Source of the DNA: Cladophialophora immunda
Taxonomy: Eukaryota; Ascomycota; Eurotiomycetes; Chaetothyriales; Herpotrichiellaceae
DNA length: 64,000 nucleotides
Assembly: GCF_000835495.1 (NCBI RefSeq)
Contig: NW_015622545.1
Coordinates: 2,806,777-2,870,776 of the forward strand
Direction: 5' to 3'
Position 1 is the stretch's first letter, and each line of letters opens with the position of its first letter. Below the pieces are notes generated by a model, which was not told the DNA's origin, searched no databases, and worked only from the letters and a program-made list of their open reading frames with translations. This document shows positions 21,997-32,113 of the stretch, piece after piece. The translations under genes and the position numbers were made by a program.

Positions 21997-23559
21997 ATGC
22001 TAGGCGTCGCCGTCCTCCTGTCCACCCTCGTGTTCGGCGTCTGCTATTTCGTCCTCGTCCCCTTCTTCACCTACTTACGCGACCCCAAGGGCCTGCGAAA
22101 GTACCCCAACCTGACGTTCTGGTCCGGGATATCGGACCTGCCCTTCATCTACGAAGCACACAAGGGCTTCCGGTCGCACGCCCTGCTCGAGGCCCACCAG
22201 AAATCGCCAGTCGTGCGGATCGGCCCCAACTCGCTCTCGTTCTCCAGCCCCGAGGCGATCCGGGACATCTACGGGCACGGCACGAAATGCACAAAGGACA
22301 TCTTCTACCAAGAGCTGGCGGGGAGCCATTTCCACCTCGCGGACGTCGTCGACAAGCCTGAGCACGCGCGGAAGAGGAAAGTGCTGTCGAGTGCCTACGC
22401 CATCAAAAATCTGGAGGGTTGGGAACACAAGGTCGCGGATATGACCGGGCGGTTGATTAGGGCGTTCGATGCTCGATGTACTGCACCGCTACCTGAGGGA
22501 CAGCTGCCGACGAAGGAAGATCTTACCATCGACTACCGTATGTGGACGAATCTCTTCACCGTCGCAGCGATCGCCAATATTGGACTTAGCGAAGATCTGG
22601 GCTTCCTGGACCGCGGAGACGATCTGGTCACCTCTGAGGCCGCCGATGGAACCCTGAAGAAGGTTCATTTCAGAGAATGCCTGCACGCCACGGCGTGGGC
22701 GCAGTCAAATCTAGTCTGGTCCTACGGCTCGTACAAGACACTGGTCAAGCTCAGCAAGATCTTCTCCCGCACGTACCGAGAGAAGTGGCGGTTGAACCAA
22801 GACTGGGACGGCATCGTGCGAAACCGGGCCACGACGAGATTCCAGCGATACGTGGCTGGTGAACAGTTGGACGACTTTTTCACAGCTCTCTTACACGACA
22901 AGTCGGGCAGGCCGAACAACCTTGAATGGGGTGAAATGGTGGCTGAAGTCAGCATCATGATGAACGCGGGTAGTGATACAACTGCCCTTGCAATGAACAA
23001 TGTCATGTTCTTGCTCCTGAAGCACCCAGCCTGTCTGGCAAAGCTTAGGGAGGAGTTGGACAACGCCTTGGAAGACGACGAAGAGATCGCACCGTACGAC
23101 AAGATCAAGCATCTCCCGTATATCCGCGCCTGCCTTGACGAGAGCTTACGGCTCCTCCCGCCCACGACCTTTGGGCTTCCTCGTCGCACGCCACCGGAGG
23201 GAGCACCCGTGGCGGGTGACTTTATTGCTGGAGATACCTCAGTGTCCATGTCCTCATATGTGGCGCACCGGGACAAGACTGTTTTCCCAGATCCGGAGCA
23301 GTACAAGCCCGAGAGATGGTTGGGGGAGGCGGGTAAGGAGTTGCAGCCATACTTCATTGCCTTTTCCGCTGGGGCAAGGGGATGCATTGGTCGCAATATC
23401 AGCTATTTGGAGCAGATGGTGCTGTTGGCCTCTGTAATACACCGGTTTGAGCTCGCTCTGCCGTACCCTGGATGGGAGCCGACGAGGAGGGAAAACTTCA
23501 ATCTCTCGGCAGGGCCTATGCCACTGAAAGTCTGGAGACGGAAGAAAACGCATCAGTGA
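21997..23559 (+). CDS. Cytochrome P450 monooxygenase (single exon, 520 aa)
   Basis: This is a microsomal class II P450, which would use NADPH-P450 reductase at the ER membrane. It has an N-terminal anchor of about 25 hydrophobic residues. The I-helix oxygen-binding motif AGSDTT is at 324-329, the K-helix ESLR at 382-385, and PERW at 438-441. The heme loop FSAGARGCIG at 456-465 has Cys463 as thiolate ligand. All signature residues are intact and the length is normal. The lack of introns is unusual beside its intron-containing neighbours but is common for some fungal P450 clans. The general look (DPKGLRKYP, RIGPNSLSF) resembles fungal benzoate-hydroxylase or pisatin-demethylase-like groups, but I do not assign a CYP family. 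It is in the same orientation as the regulator upstream. Confidence 0.93.
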   Translation: MLGVAVLLSTLVFGVCYFVLVPFFTYLRDPKGLRKYPNLTFWSGISDLPFIYEAHKGFRSHALLEAHQKSPVVRIGPNSLSFSSPEAIRDIYGHGTKCTKDIFYQELAGSHFHLADVVDKPEHARKRKVLSSAYAIKNLEGWEHKVADMTGRLIRAFDARCTAPLPEGQLPTKEDLTIDYRMWTNLFTVAAIANIGLSEDLGFLDRGDDLVTSEAADGTLKKVHFRECLHATAWAQSNLVWSYGSYKTLVKLSKIFSRTYREKWRLNQDWDGIVRNRATTRFQRYVAGEQLDDFFTALLHDKSGRPNNLEWGEMVAEVSIMMNAGSDTTALAMNNVMFLLLKHPACLAKLREELDNALEDDEEIAPYDKIKHLPYIRACLDESLRLLPPTTFGLPRRTPPEGAPVAGDFIAGDTSVSMSSYVAHRDKTVFPDPEQYKPERWLGEAGKELQPYFIAFSAGARGCIGRNISYLEQMVLLASVIHRFELALPYPGWEPTRRENFNLSAGPMPLKVWRRKKTHQ

Positions 23560-24876
23560 GTGTCTACCAATGGCATGACATGTGGGTCGTGAAGGATGGA
23601 GTGGTCGTCCTTCCTCGTCAACTTTCTTTGCATGTGTCTGTGTTGAGTAGGCAAAGAGCGAGCCTAGTTCGTAAATTCGATAGATGGGACGCCGCCGCGA
23701 GCGTCACTGATGGCCGATGTATACATCTCTTTTGGGACCCTTCATCCCTCTTCGATGATCACCAAATCGCCATACGCCTCGTATTGCTTCATTTCCGTCC
23801 CAACAGTCAACCTCCTTCAAAGCATCCCAAGAGGTCATTCTGGCTATGCGACAGTGATCGAGATCATGCCGTATGATCGTGTCGTCGGACCTCGTATTAG
23901 GACGCACCATCGATGTTCGCGTCAAGCTTGTTCTCTGTCAGAGGAGTATCGTCAGCTCTTGACTCGTTCTGCTCTCCCCCAAGGCAAACCCGGACATTCT
24001 GCGCGGCAAGAGGAGCGGATTGGATGCAGGTCGCCATGGCACAGTGTAGAAGCCCAAGCCCAAGCCCAGGTTGACTCTGTACCTGCTGGGGTGAGCTTTT
24101 GCCGTCACGACATGGTACCCCGTGTTTTCCCGCCCACAGGAGACATGATACGAGCCAAAAGATGGAGAGACATGGGGGACGGCCATGACGGCGTGGACTT
24201 GGGTCTGGGGTACGGGCGAAGAATTGCCCAATCTGACATTGTGGGGATCCTTTCGCCGACGTTTTGAGATTCCGCGCAGCCCAAAAGGCCATACTGTGAG
24301 GACGACCAACGGCATCTTTGCGGCGGGTGGATGGTTTGTGAGGCAAATTCCCGCCGGCCGGCAAATCAACACACAACACACACTCCTCTTCCAAGAAACT
24401 CTCCCCCGGACATTCCCCCCTTCCTCCCACCATGGTTGCAGCAAGCCAACTCCGCGAACGGCATGGTCGACGATGCCCACCGGTTCCAGCCTCCTTAGCC
24501 TTTCGTAATTGCGGCCAGGCCCATTGGCTCCCACTGTGCGGAAGAACTCTTCACTGGCCCATGGTGAGTGGCTGCAGTGGCTGCCATGGCTGAAAAAAGA
24601 GGCAATTCGACATCATGGCCCCCTCCGATCGACCGGCGAGCACCACGGCTTTTCCAGAAACATGTATCTATCACAATACGGGGAGAGGAGGCGGATTTGT
24701 CTATATAACCTCAGAAATCCCCCCGTGTTTGAGACGACTTCACCTCATCCCAACGCCCTGAGCATTGAGAGAGGGTCAAGACTCGAACAAACCACCATCG
24801 ATTCACCGACTCAGAGGATCACCTTTCCATACCTTCTTTCTCTCTTTCATCCCCCAAAAAGAACTTCTGATTTACG
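23560..24876. other. Intergenic, 1.3 kb; promoter of the inositol-type transporter
   Basis: A minus-strand open frame of 198 codons at 23938-24534 shows no domain and overlaps other chance frames, so I reject it. A perfect TATATAA lies at 24702-24708, followed by a pyrimidine-rich leader (24815-24860) directly before the transporter ATG, a classic highly expressed fungal promoter layout. Confidence 0.5.
24702..24708 (+). promoter_or_regulatory. TATA box (TATATAA) of the inositol-type transporter gene
   Basis: It lies 169-175 bp upstream of the ATG at 24877, with a CT-rich tract between it and the start codon. Confidence 0.5.
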
Positions 24877-26879
24877 ATGGCGAGCCGAGAGCATCTCTCA
24901 ATCGAACAGAAGATCCAGGAGAAGACACATCACCATGAACATATCGAGGAACCGTCCCGACACGCGGTGCGAGGGAGTCTGCGTGCCGACAGCGTGACAC
25001 GCACCTCGTTTGACCGCCGCCACTCGGCTTCCATGCCGGGCACTGGGAGTCGCCGTGAAAGCATTCGTAAGAGCTTCGACAGGGCCAACATCGCAATGGT
25101 ACGTCAGATCCCCAACAGGCACTCAGCAATACAAGGCTGCTTCCAAAATGAATCGGAAAGCTAATCGAAACATATCCAGGTCTTCCCAGATTCGACCCAC
25201 GTCGAGATGTCCGACGATGACATGGGCAAGAACTCGATCGACGACATCTCCCCATCCTGGTTCGTCTGGCTGGTCGCCCTGACCGCCTCGATCGCGGGCT
25301 CGCTCTTCGGCTACGACACCGGCATCATCTCCGCCGTGCTGGTCTATCTCAACGACGACCTGGACCATCGCCCAGTCTCGTCCAACGAGAAGGAGCTCAT
25401 CACCTCCCTCTGCTCGGGAGGTGCTTTCATCGGTGCTATCATCGCCGGTCTGACTGCGGACAAGTTTGGTCGCAAAATGGCAATCTACGTTGGCTGTGCT
25501 CTCTTCACCATTGGCGCGATTCTGCAAGCTGCCGCATACTCGATTGCTCAAATGTCCGTCGGAAGACTCGTTGTTGGATTTGGTGTCGGTTCGGCTGCCA
25601 TGGTGGTAAGTTCTTGCTCTGAAGCTCGTCCACAGCGAGAGGATACTGACGAGATCCCCCAAAGGTCCCCCTTTACATTGCCGAGATCGCTCCCACCAAA
25701 GTCCGTGGAAGGCTCATCGGACTGAACAACATGTCCATCACCGGCGGACAGGTAGTATCGTACGGGATTGGAGCCGCCTTCGCTCACGTGTCCCACGGAT
25801 GGCGATACATGGTCGGCTTGGGGGCTGTCCCTGCCATCCTGCTCGCGTGTCTTTTGCCGTTCTGCCCAGAATCACCCCGTCAACTCGTCTACCGCGGCAG
25901 AATCCCCGAAGCGGAGGCGGTCCTGGCAAAGATCTACAAGGGAGCCACCGCCGAACAAGTGCGAGCCAAATGCGCCCTGATTGCAGCCGCCTGCGAGGAA
26001 GCCAAAGAACTCAACGAAGACCAATCCCGCTGGGGCAAGATCAAGCAACTGCACACCAACCCTGCCTACTTCCGCTCCTTGGTCTGCGCCTGCGGCTTGA
26101 TGGTCATCTCGCAAATGTCCGGTTTCAACGTCCTCATGTACTACTCCTCCACGCTGTTTGATATTGTGGGTTTCTCGAACCCCGTCGCCGTTGGTCTCGT
26201 TGTCGCCGGCACAAACTTCGTCATGACCTGGGTCAACATGATGCTTGTCGACCCGATCGGCCGTCGGCGACTGCTGATTGCCACCGTCTGGGGCATGAGC
26301 GCGGGTCTCGTGGCCGTCGCTATTGCATTCAGCTTCATCCCCATTGACACCAAGACATTGGCCATTGAGACGACAAAGGTGACCACGCCGGCTATCGTGG
26401 TGCTCATCTTCATCATCTGGTTCGTCTTCTTCTACGGCGTCAGCGTTGGTAAGTTCTATGTACCCACCCTAGCAAAACTCACAAGGAATCTTTCTGTACT
26501 GACCGATCCTCTCCTTTTAGGCAACACTGCTTGGATGTCGACCGACTTCTTCCCCATGGAAGTCCGCGCCATGGGGACCATGTGGCTCACCTGCTCGTGC
26601 TGGGGCTCCAACATCATCGTCTCATCGACCTTCCTGTCCATGATGAAGGGCCTCACCCCGACCGGCGCGTTCGGCTTCTACGCCGGCATCTGCGGCGTCG
26701 GCTGGCTCCTGATCATCTTCTTCTACCCAGAGGTGTCGGGCCTGACCTTGGAGGAGATTGGCGAGGTGTTCGAGCACGGCTTCGGTGTGCGCTACGCGAG
26801 CAAGCTGAGGAAGGAGAGGAAGGCGGAGATCAAGCAGCGGATGAAGGAGCGTGGGCGGACCATCGCCGTGGGACACTAG
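24877..26879 (+). CDS. Myo-inositol/polyol-type MFS transporter (4 exons, 596 aa)
   Basis: The exons are 24877-25098, 25180-25605, 25665-26448 and 26521-26879, in frame. An N-terminal hydrophilic tail of about 115 residues, rich in Ser/Arg/His, precedes TM1 (FGYDTGIISAVLVYL). The motif series is DKFGRK, IGRL-like MSVGRLVVGFGVG, VPLYIAEIAP, PESPRQL, DPIGRR and LTLEEIGEVFEHGFG at the end. The GYDTGIISAVLV span, long cytoplasmic N-tail and C-terminal FEHGFG resemble fungal ITR1/ITR2-type proton-coupled myo-inositol transporters rather than hexose carriers. The exact substrate cannot be fixed from sequence. The promoter has a perfect TATA box. Together with the IolG-like dehydrogenase 7 kb upstream, it suggests cyclitol uptake and use. 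Confidence 0.85.
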
Positions 26880-27466
26880 ATCGCTTGCTGCGTAAATGGG
26901 AGGAGAGACGGCGGGCAAGGGATATCTGTTGGGACGTTTGCCCACTTTCTCGCGCGGTCTACGGCGCAACTACCTGGTCTGGTTGTGCTGCCAGATACAG
27001 CTTCGCTGGGCTTTCATTGGTTGGCCGACTGGCTGGCTGGCTGGCTGGCTGGGTTATCCGGAATAGATGAGGATGTTGGTCCCGTATGCACACACCCATC
27101 CCAGCACTTGCACATGTCTGCCCCCGTGGAATGAAGAAATTTTTGGCCCTTTTCCTGCCCCCACGTTATGTTCCCTTTCTTGTCTGTGGTCCTTTCGCCT
27201 TTCTACTCCTTCGGGCGGTCTGCTCGTCCATTGGCCTGTAGGGGGAAAGTGCCGAAATATGCCGTGCCAGCGACGTGCCATAGGGACAAAGGGGGTGGTG
27301 AGTGAGTGTGTGTTTGAGAGACATGCTTCTTCCGGATGATCTCTCCAGAATCTCTCTCTTCCCCCCCCCTCTCCCTCTCTCCCCTGTCAGGCTTAAAACG
27401 GATCTGCGTTCCCCCATGGCACCGCCCCCTCCATCATCCCATGGGTTTGGACCGTTTCCCCATCCC
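26880..27466. other. Intergenic, 587 bp; convergent 3' flanks with a CTGG microsatellite
   Basis: It lies between the transporter stop and the metalloprotease stop. It contains (CTGG)6 at 27029-27052 and a CT-rich run near 27350-27390. Confidence 0.45.
27029..27052. repeat. Microsatellite (CTGG)6
   Basis: Six perfect tandem CTGG units lie in the 3' flank of the inositol-type transporter. Confidence 0.9.
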
Positions 27467-28682
27467 TCAGCCCGGCCCCCTCTGCCTGGAGCCGAGATTG
27501 TAGTTGTCGTCGGCGGACAGGGCGGGACCGAAGGTCTTGGCGCAGCGGAAGGACCAGTAGCGGGAGAGGGCGTACCAGACGTAGTTGTCGGCGTTCTGGA
27601 GGGACTGGGAGTTGCCGGTGCGCGGGTCGGCGGGCAGCTGGTTGATGCGGAGGGCGTTGAAGGGCCCGTACGCGCCGGGGGCCCAGGGCCCGTCGTAGTC
27701 CCAGATGCGGTGGTCGTGGTCCGGGACGCGCGCCGCGTAGTCCGGCACGCTGAGGAACATCCACGGCCAGTGGAACAGCTCGTGCAGCACCGTCGCCCCG
27801 ATCACCTTCATGTACGCGGTGTCGCGGTCGCCGAGGCCGTCGCAGCCGAACCCGGCCAGCGGGGTGCCCGAGGGGTCGCCGCCCGCGCGCGCCCACGCCG
27901 GCGGGTCCTCGGTGTCGCGCAGCGAGAGGCGGTACTGGAACAGGCCGGAGTCGGGGCACAGCGAGATCAGGCCCGAGAAGCGCGCGGCCGGGCTCGTGTC
28001 GTAGATGGTGTACGCGTTGTCGCCGCTGTCGACGCACGAGTGCCCGCTGGCCGCCGGGTTGAACGGGTTGTCGCCGTACGCGATGCACAGGGCGATGAAG
28101 TCCGGGTTCCACGTCGCGGCCGAGTTGGAGGACGAGAGCAGCGGCCCGATGTCCTGCGGGTTGATCTCCATGAACAGGTCGATGTTCGCGATCGTCCGGA
28201 ACATCCGCTGCACAAACGTGAAGTCTTGGGGCTGGAAATACCGCAGAAAGGCCTGCGAAACCAAAGATGGAGTTAGCAGATTGGGGGGGGGGGGGGGGGG
28301 GGGGGNNNNNNNNNNNNNNNNNNNNNNNNNNNNNNNNNNNNNNNNNNNNNNNNNNNNNNNNNNNNNNNNNNNNNNNNNNNNNNNNNNNNNNNNNNNNNNN
28401 NNNNNGGGGGGCGCCTGGGATCTGCGTGGAAGGGATCTGACGGCGAGTCTTCCCATCGTCGTCGTCGGCGCCACTTACAGGGTCACAGTCAGTGGCAGTG
28501 ATGGCCACAACCTTTGCAAGCGTCATCGCATCTTTGAACGCCTGCGTGACATTCCGCTTCGCGTTCTGGGCTGTGCCCGGCGGGTAGGCGAAGACTGGGG
28601 GTGCGGCAAGGCTCAAACTCGGGTTGAAAAGGAGTAGGAGAAGAAGTGTGGGCACCACTCCTACGACAGCCTTGAAACTCAT
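27467..28682 (-). CDS. Secreted HExxH zinc metalloprotease (2 exons, 329 aa; intron contains an assembly gap)
   Basis: Exon 1 is 28682-28479. It starts MSFKAVVG and has a clear signal peptide (run of Leu, then SLAAP). It ends at a GTAAGT donor after TDCDP. Exon 2 is 28252-27467, after a CTAAC branch and a TTTCGCAG acceptor, and resumes with AFLRYFQPQDF, as expected for this family. The zincin motif HELFH is at about 225-229, preceded by VIGATVL. A downstream DYDGPWAPGAYGPFNA segment may supply the third ligand. Six or more cysteines suggest disulphides. It resembles uncharacterised fungal secreted metallopeptidases distantly related to the M35/peptidyl-Lys endopeptidase group. Both exon ends are phase 0, so the protein appears complete although the intron holds a run of 100 N. 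Confidence 0.85.
28283..28411. other. Assembly gap (100 N at 28306-28405) flanked by poly-G
   Basis: Twenty-three G precede and six G follow exactly 100 N, a conventional gap of unknown size. The homopolymer (poly-C on the coding strand of the protease) most likely caused the break. It lies wholly inside the metalloprotease intron (28253-28478), so true intron length is unknown. Confidence 0.95.
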
Positions 28683-29211
28683 CTTGCTAGTTGGTGGTGA
28701 TCGATGCGAGTCACACAGGGCAGGACCAGAACCACGGAGACGTATGGATGGACAGACTCACATCTGAAGGAGACTCGAGAGAGGTTGTCTCTTCCATGGA
28801 AGGCAGAAGCGCTCGGTATGACCTGAACAGGGAGGTGACAGACCTGGATCGATTCACCCACCATCTTCACTCACTCGGTGAAGCGGCACGCGTGAGGCGC
28901 GACTGATTTGCGGCTGCAAAATGGGATTGACCATCTGCAAGGCAGTACAGGAACCCAACGGCCTTGTGACTGTTTAACACTCTCAACAACATCTTTGACA
29001 TGCGCTGTGGCAGAGTGAATCTCCCATTCTGTCTCGAGCGTGAAATCTGCGCAGGGAGGTTCGCGCTTCGGGAACCGCGGTGTCAGTAACATGCGCCCTA
29101 GAAGACACCGACATCAGCTCAAAGCATAGGAGTGGACTGAAATGATGGGTGACATTGGGTTCAGTGGTATGTATCTCGCGGCTTTTCTGTCCGAGGAAAA
29201 TGGGTTGCCTC
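28683..29211. other. Intergenic, 529 bp; protease promoter and 3' flank of GNAT gene
   Basis: Both neighbouring genes are minus. No open frame of interest or clear TATA element is recognised. Confidence 0.4.
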
Positions 29212-29868
29212 TCAGAACACGTTGCCCGGCCCTTTCCAGTTGAGAACAGCCACCGGCTCTTTGACTGGAGTCATCTTCATCAACTTGCCGTAGAAGTCCA
29301 TGCTCCTCTCCTTGCCATGGCCGACGATGCACATACTCCGTCTCAAATAAGGCATGTCTTCCACGACCTCTTGAACACAGCTGATGAGCCACTTCCCCAG
29401 CCCCTGGCCCTGCCACTCGGGCTGGACGTACACATCTGTTAGATAGAGGAAACTGACTCGATCGGTGATGCAACGGGCGAAGCCAATCAGTGAAGGTCCC
29501 TGTTCCTCTCGCTTTGTCCCCGCTGGACCTGCATGGGCCGTGACATCGCTGGTCACGTCTGATCTGACGGATGTCGCGATCTCGTGTAACGTTTCTGCGG
29601 GGTCAGAGGGCGCCACGTCGGTACCTTCCTGACTCGGTTCCACCGGCGTTGGTGGTGCTGGCGTGGGTGAGTAGAGGCCAAAGCAGAGGGAGTTGTCCAA
29701 TAGGTCTCGCATGACTGGCTCGGGAAGTGGTGAGGCCCAGTACATATCATCCGAGGCAAAAGCCTTGTTAAGAGCGTCAATAGGGATCAACGCCGTATCC
29801 GTTGATATCATGAAGCCATCTCGGGCCCATGTTTTAGAGGTTTCCACAGCATGAGCGACGTGAGACAT
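29212..29868 (-). CDS. GNAT-family N-acetyltransferase (single exon, 218 aa)
   Basis: The acetyl-CoA binding loop QGQGLG (about residues 153-158) follows LTDVYVQPEWQ, and a C-terminal YGKLMKMTPV strand completes the GNAT fold. An insert of about 50 residues rich in Pro, Thr, Ser and Asp (residues ~67-125) separates the first helix region from the core sheet and is probably a disordered loop. This family transfers acetyl groups to small amines, peptides or proteins; the acceptor is not predictable. The closest layout I know is the small fungal GNAT proteins of the FR47-like group. The ATG at 29868 is the first in frame. Confidence 0.88.
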   Translation of the reverse strand: MSHVAHAVETSKTWARDGFMISTDTALIPIDALNKAFASDDMYWASPLPEPVMRDLLDNSLCFGLYSPTPAPPTPVEPSQEGTDVAPSDPAETLHEIATSVRSDVTSDVTAHAGPAGTKREEQGPSLIGFARCITDRVSFLYLTDVYVQPEWQGQGLGKWLISCVQEVVEDMPYLRRSMCIVGHGKERSMDFYGKLMKMTPVKEPVAVLNWKGPGNVF

Positions 29869-30354
29869 TGCGTCTGCTAGAGTGGCTCGCTACGAGGTTC
29901 GAGCGTCTCGTTGGGCCTCTAGTTGAAATCGATCAGACTGCTGGGATAGTTTAGAGGAAATTCGATGGATGTCGTGTCTGAGCCAACACGTAAAGGTTGC
30001 CAGGGCCGAAGTATGGCTTTATATGCATTGAAGTGTTCGACTCATAAATGTCCCATGTCACCAACTTCCCCATCCGATTATAGCAAGTTTCCCGATGTCA
30101 CGATGCCCCCCTGGATCCAGATCCCAACGAAATTGTCACATCAGTCCATGGCTGTTCGGCACTGCATGTAGACTATAGGAATCTTCATCGTGAGATAAAT
30201 ATAAAGCCAACGCTTGGCTCGTTCGAATTTACAGTCCCTCATCCAAAACGAAGGGTTCGCTTCGCTAAGCCAGCTAAGTTACAAAATCCATCAAATCTTC
30301 TCCGACAACATCCCAATCCCAGTCTCGGTCTCAGAGGCATCTCAGTAGAATGAA
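29869..30354. other. Intergenic, 486 bp; nothing recognised
   Basis: It is the promoter side of the GNAT gene and 3' flank of the thioesterase gene, both minus. It has no repeats or ORFs of note. Confidence 0.4.
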
Positions 30355-31629
30355 TCATAACTCGGGCTTCATGGCCATCTCCTGCTCCTTCACCGAACCA
30401 ATTTGCTCGTCAAACTCCTTCCCCGCTGGCCCAAAATATACCTGGAACAAGCTCCTCAAGTCCTTCGCCCGCAACTCCATATGTTCACCAGGCAGGCCCA
30501 CGAATTTCAGACCGCCCTTTTCGTCCAACTTCTTCAAGCCGATCCAATCCTCTTCGTAGATGGGTCTATCCCGGAGGCGTGTGACCGAGTTTTCCGTCTC
30601 GTTGAATTCGGCAAACCACGCACTCTCCTTCGGAATGAGGGTTTTGTCATCGTCAAAAAGAATCATCACGAGTCTTTCCAGGGTCGCCAGATTCTGGGCG
30701 TAGGTGGCGTTCTTGCGTGCGCGCTCGTTGTTGATGTCCGCCAGATAATTTGAGTGCTCGAGGTAATTGTCGAAATCCTTTGTGTCGCGGTAATACTGGG
30801 CAGGAACCAGTCTTGACTGGATGAAATCGGACCAGACAGTGCTGCTCTTCAAGAGCGCGTTGGCGCCTTGACAAATCCAGTCCGACGGCGAGGAGCACTT
30901 CTGAAACTCGGCGATGCCATTGTGCGGAGATCCGAAAGTGATCAGGGACCGAATCTTCGGTGCCCAATCGGCGCATCTCTCGACGTAGCCCCTCAGAAAC
31001 AAGCCGCCCTGGCTGAATCCAATTGCGTCGAGGGCCGGTGCCGTGCGCAGAATGTTATCGCTTGCCAGCATGTGACAGACAGCAAGGATTTGTTCGGTGA
31101 CGTTACCAAAGAACGAAGCCTGGCGATCTGCCGAGCCGGGGTTGCCGCCCAGGGAAATGATATATGTATATGTACCCGGATGGATGTTGTCCAACATAGC
31201 CGCGACCTCTTTGATTCCTGTGGCGTCCGCCGAGTCTCCGAGCCCGTGCCAGATCACCACGGGGAGAGGCTGATCGTCGTCAGAGTCACCGTCGCCTATC
31301 TTTGCAGGCGAGGCATATTTGGGGGACAGCCTAGTGATCTTGACCCAGTCATCCTCGACAATCTTCTCGATGGTGTGAGGGAGGTGGGCGATTTTGGGCG
31401 TGAGCCTGAGCTCATCTGCGGTCTTGTCCTCCTCTTCGGCAACATGGAATCCATGAAGCTGGGCATAATCTGGCGATAACGGCGCGACGTGCTCAACAGC
31501 GGCCGCGTCGGACAACCGGTTGGACGAGTCCTCAGATTGTGTCAGGAAGACTTCGGCATCGGGAAAGATAACGATGGAGAGGATGGCGGCGGGAAGCGAC
31601 AATAGAAGCGACAACTGCGTAAGCCGCAT
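30355..31629 (-). CDS. Palmitoyl-protein thioesterase, PPT1-like (single exon, 424 aa)
   Basis: This is a lysosomal/vacuolar depalmitoylase homologue that removes thioester-linked fatty acids from S-acylated proteins. It begins with a signal peptide (MRLTQLSLLLSLPAAILSIV). The alpha/beta-hydrolase core shows HGLGDS at 128-133 and the nucleophile elbow GFSQGG at 204-209 (Ser206). ILFDDDKTLIPKES carries the acidic residue, and GEHMEL near the C-terminus carries the catalytic histidine (GDHLQL in animal PPT1). An acidic insert of about 80 residues before the core is longer than in animal enzymes. The open frame extends 60 nt further upstream but from TTG, so the ATG at 31629 is used. Sequons (NVT, NAT, NET) fit a secretory-pathway protein. 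Confidence 0.92.
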   Translation of the reverse strand: MRLTQLSLLLSLPAAILSIVIFPDAEVFLTQSEDSSNRLSDAAAVEHVAPLSPDYAQLHGFHVAEEEDKTADELRLTPKIAHLPHTIEKIVEDDWVKITRLSPKYASPAKIGDGDSDDDQPLPVVIWHGLGDSADATGIKEVAAMLDNIHPGTYTYIISLGGNPGSADRQASFFGNVTEQILAVCHMLASDNILRTAPALDAIGFSQGGLFLRGYVERCADWAPKIRSLITFGSPHNGIAEFQKCSSPSDWICQGANALLKSSTVWSDFIQSRLVPAQYYRDTKDFDNYLEHSNYLADINNERARKNATYAQNLATLERLVMILFDDDKTLIPKESAWFAEFNETENSVTRLRDRPIYEEDWIGLKKLDEKGGLKFVGLPGEHMELRAKDLRSLFQVYFGPAGKEFDEQIGSVKEQEMAMKPEL

Positions 31630-32113
31630 GTTTGCAGTACTCAACACGGTGATAACAACTGAGAGAGATGCGAGAAGGAATCTGTGCAACTGAAGACCTG
31701 CTTCACGATGGAAAGAATGATGTTGCCTGCGATGCCACCAACAAGTGCTGACTTATCCACCAAGCTCCTTATCCTTAGTAACAGCACATCCCTGCTCGCT
31801 AGGAGCCCGGGACACGTCAACCCCGGATCTTGGCAGGTACCACGTCCCAACGCACAATTTTACGTCATTCAGCCTCGAATACTCGTAGCATGGGAATTGG
31901 AAATCCTTCTGGGGAAATATATCGACAATTAATGGTGCTGTCTATTCCCTATATTTTCTGAGAACGCAGAAAAGATAACCCTCCCTATTTTCTCCGACGC
32001 CAGCCGGTGGGTATCATAAGAAGCCAGTCATCCTCTCCGTTTTTACCGTCTCCCGCGACGAGTATAGAACCTCTTTTTGCCAGCCCAGACTCCGAATGTA
32101 ATCAGCATTGGTT
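31630..32113. other. Intergenic, 484 bp; nothing recognised
   Basis: It is the promoter of the thioesterase gene and the 3' flank of the Cys-rich gene. Short chance frames only. Confidence 0.4.

Noticed and set aside
23897..24534. Two long minus-strand frames (178 and 198 codons)
   Set aside because: They overlap each other in different frames and occupy the promoter of the inositol-type transporter; no recognisable protein features.
28283..28305. Poly-G run as a G-quadruplex regulatory element
   Set aside because: It abuts an assembly gap, so its true length and sequence are unknown; sequencing artefact is a simpler explanation.
27393..28682. 429-codon minus-strand frame crossing the N run
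   Set aside because: It joins real exon 1 to an out-of-frame shadow of exon 2 through ambiguous bases; the spliced model keeps the HELFH motif in frame.
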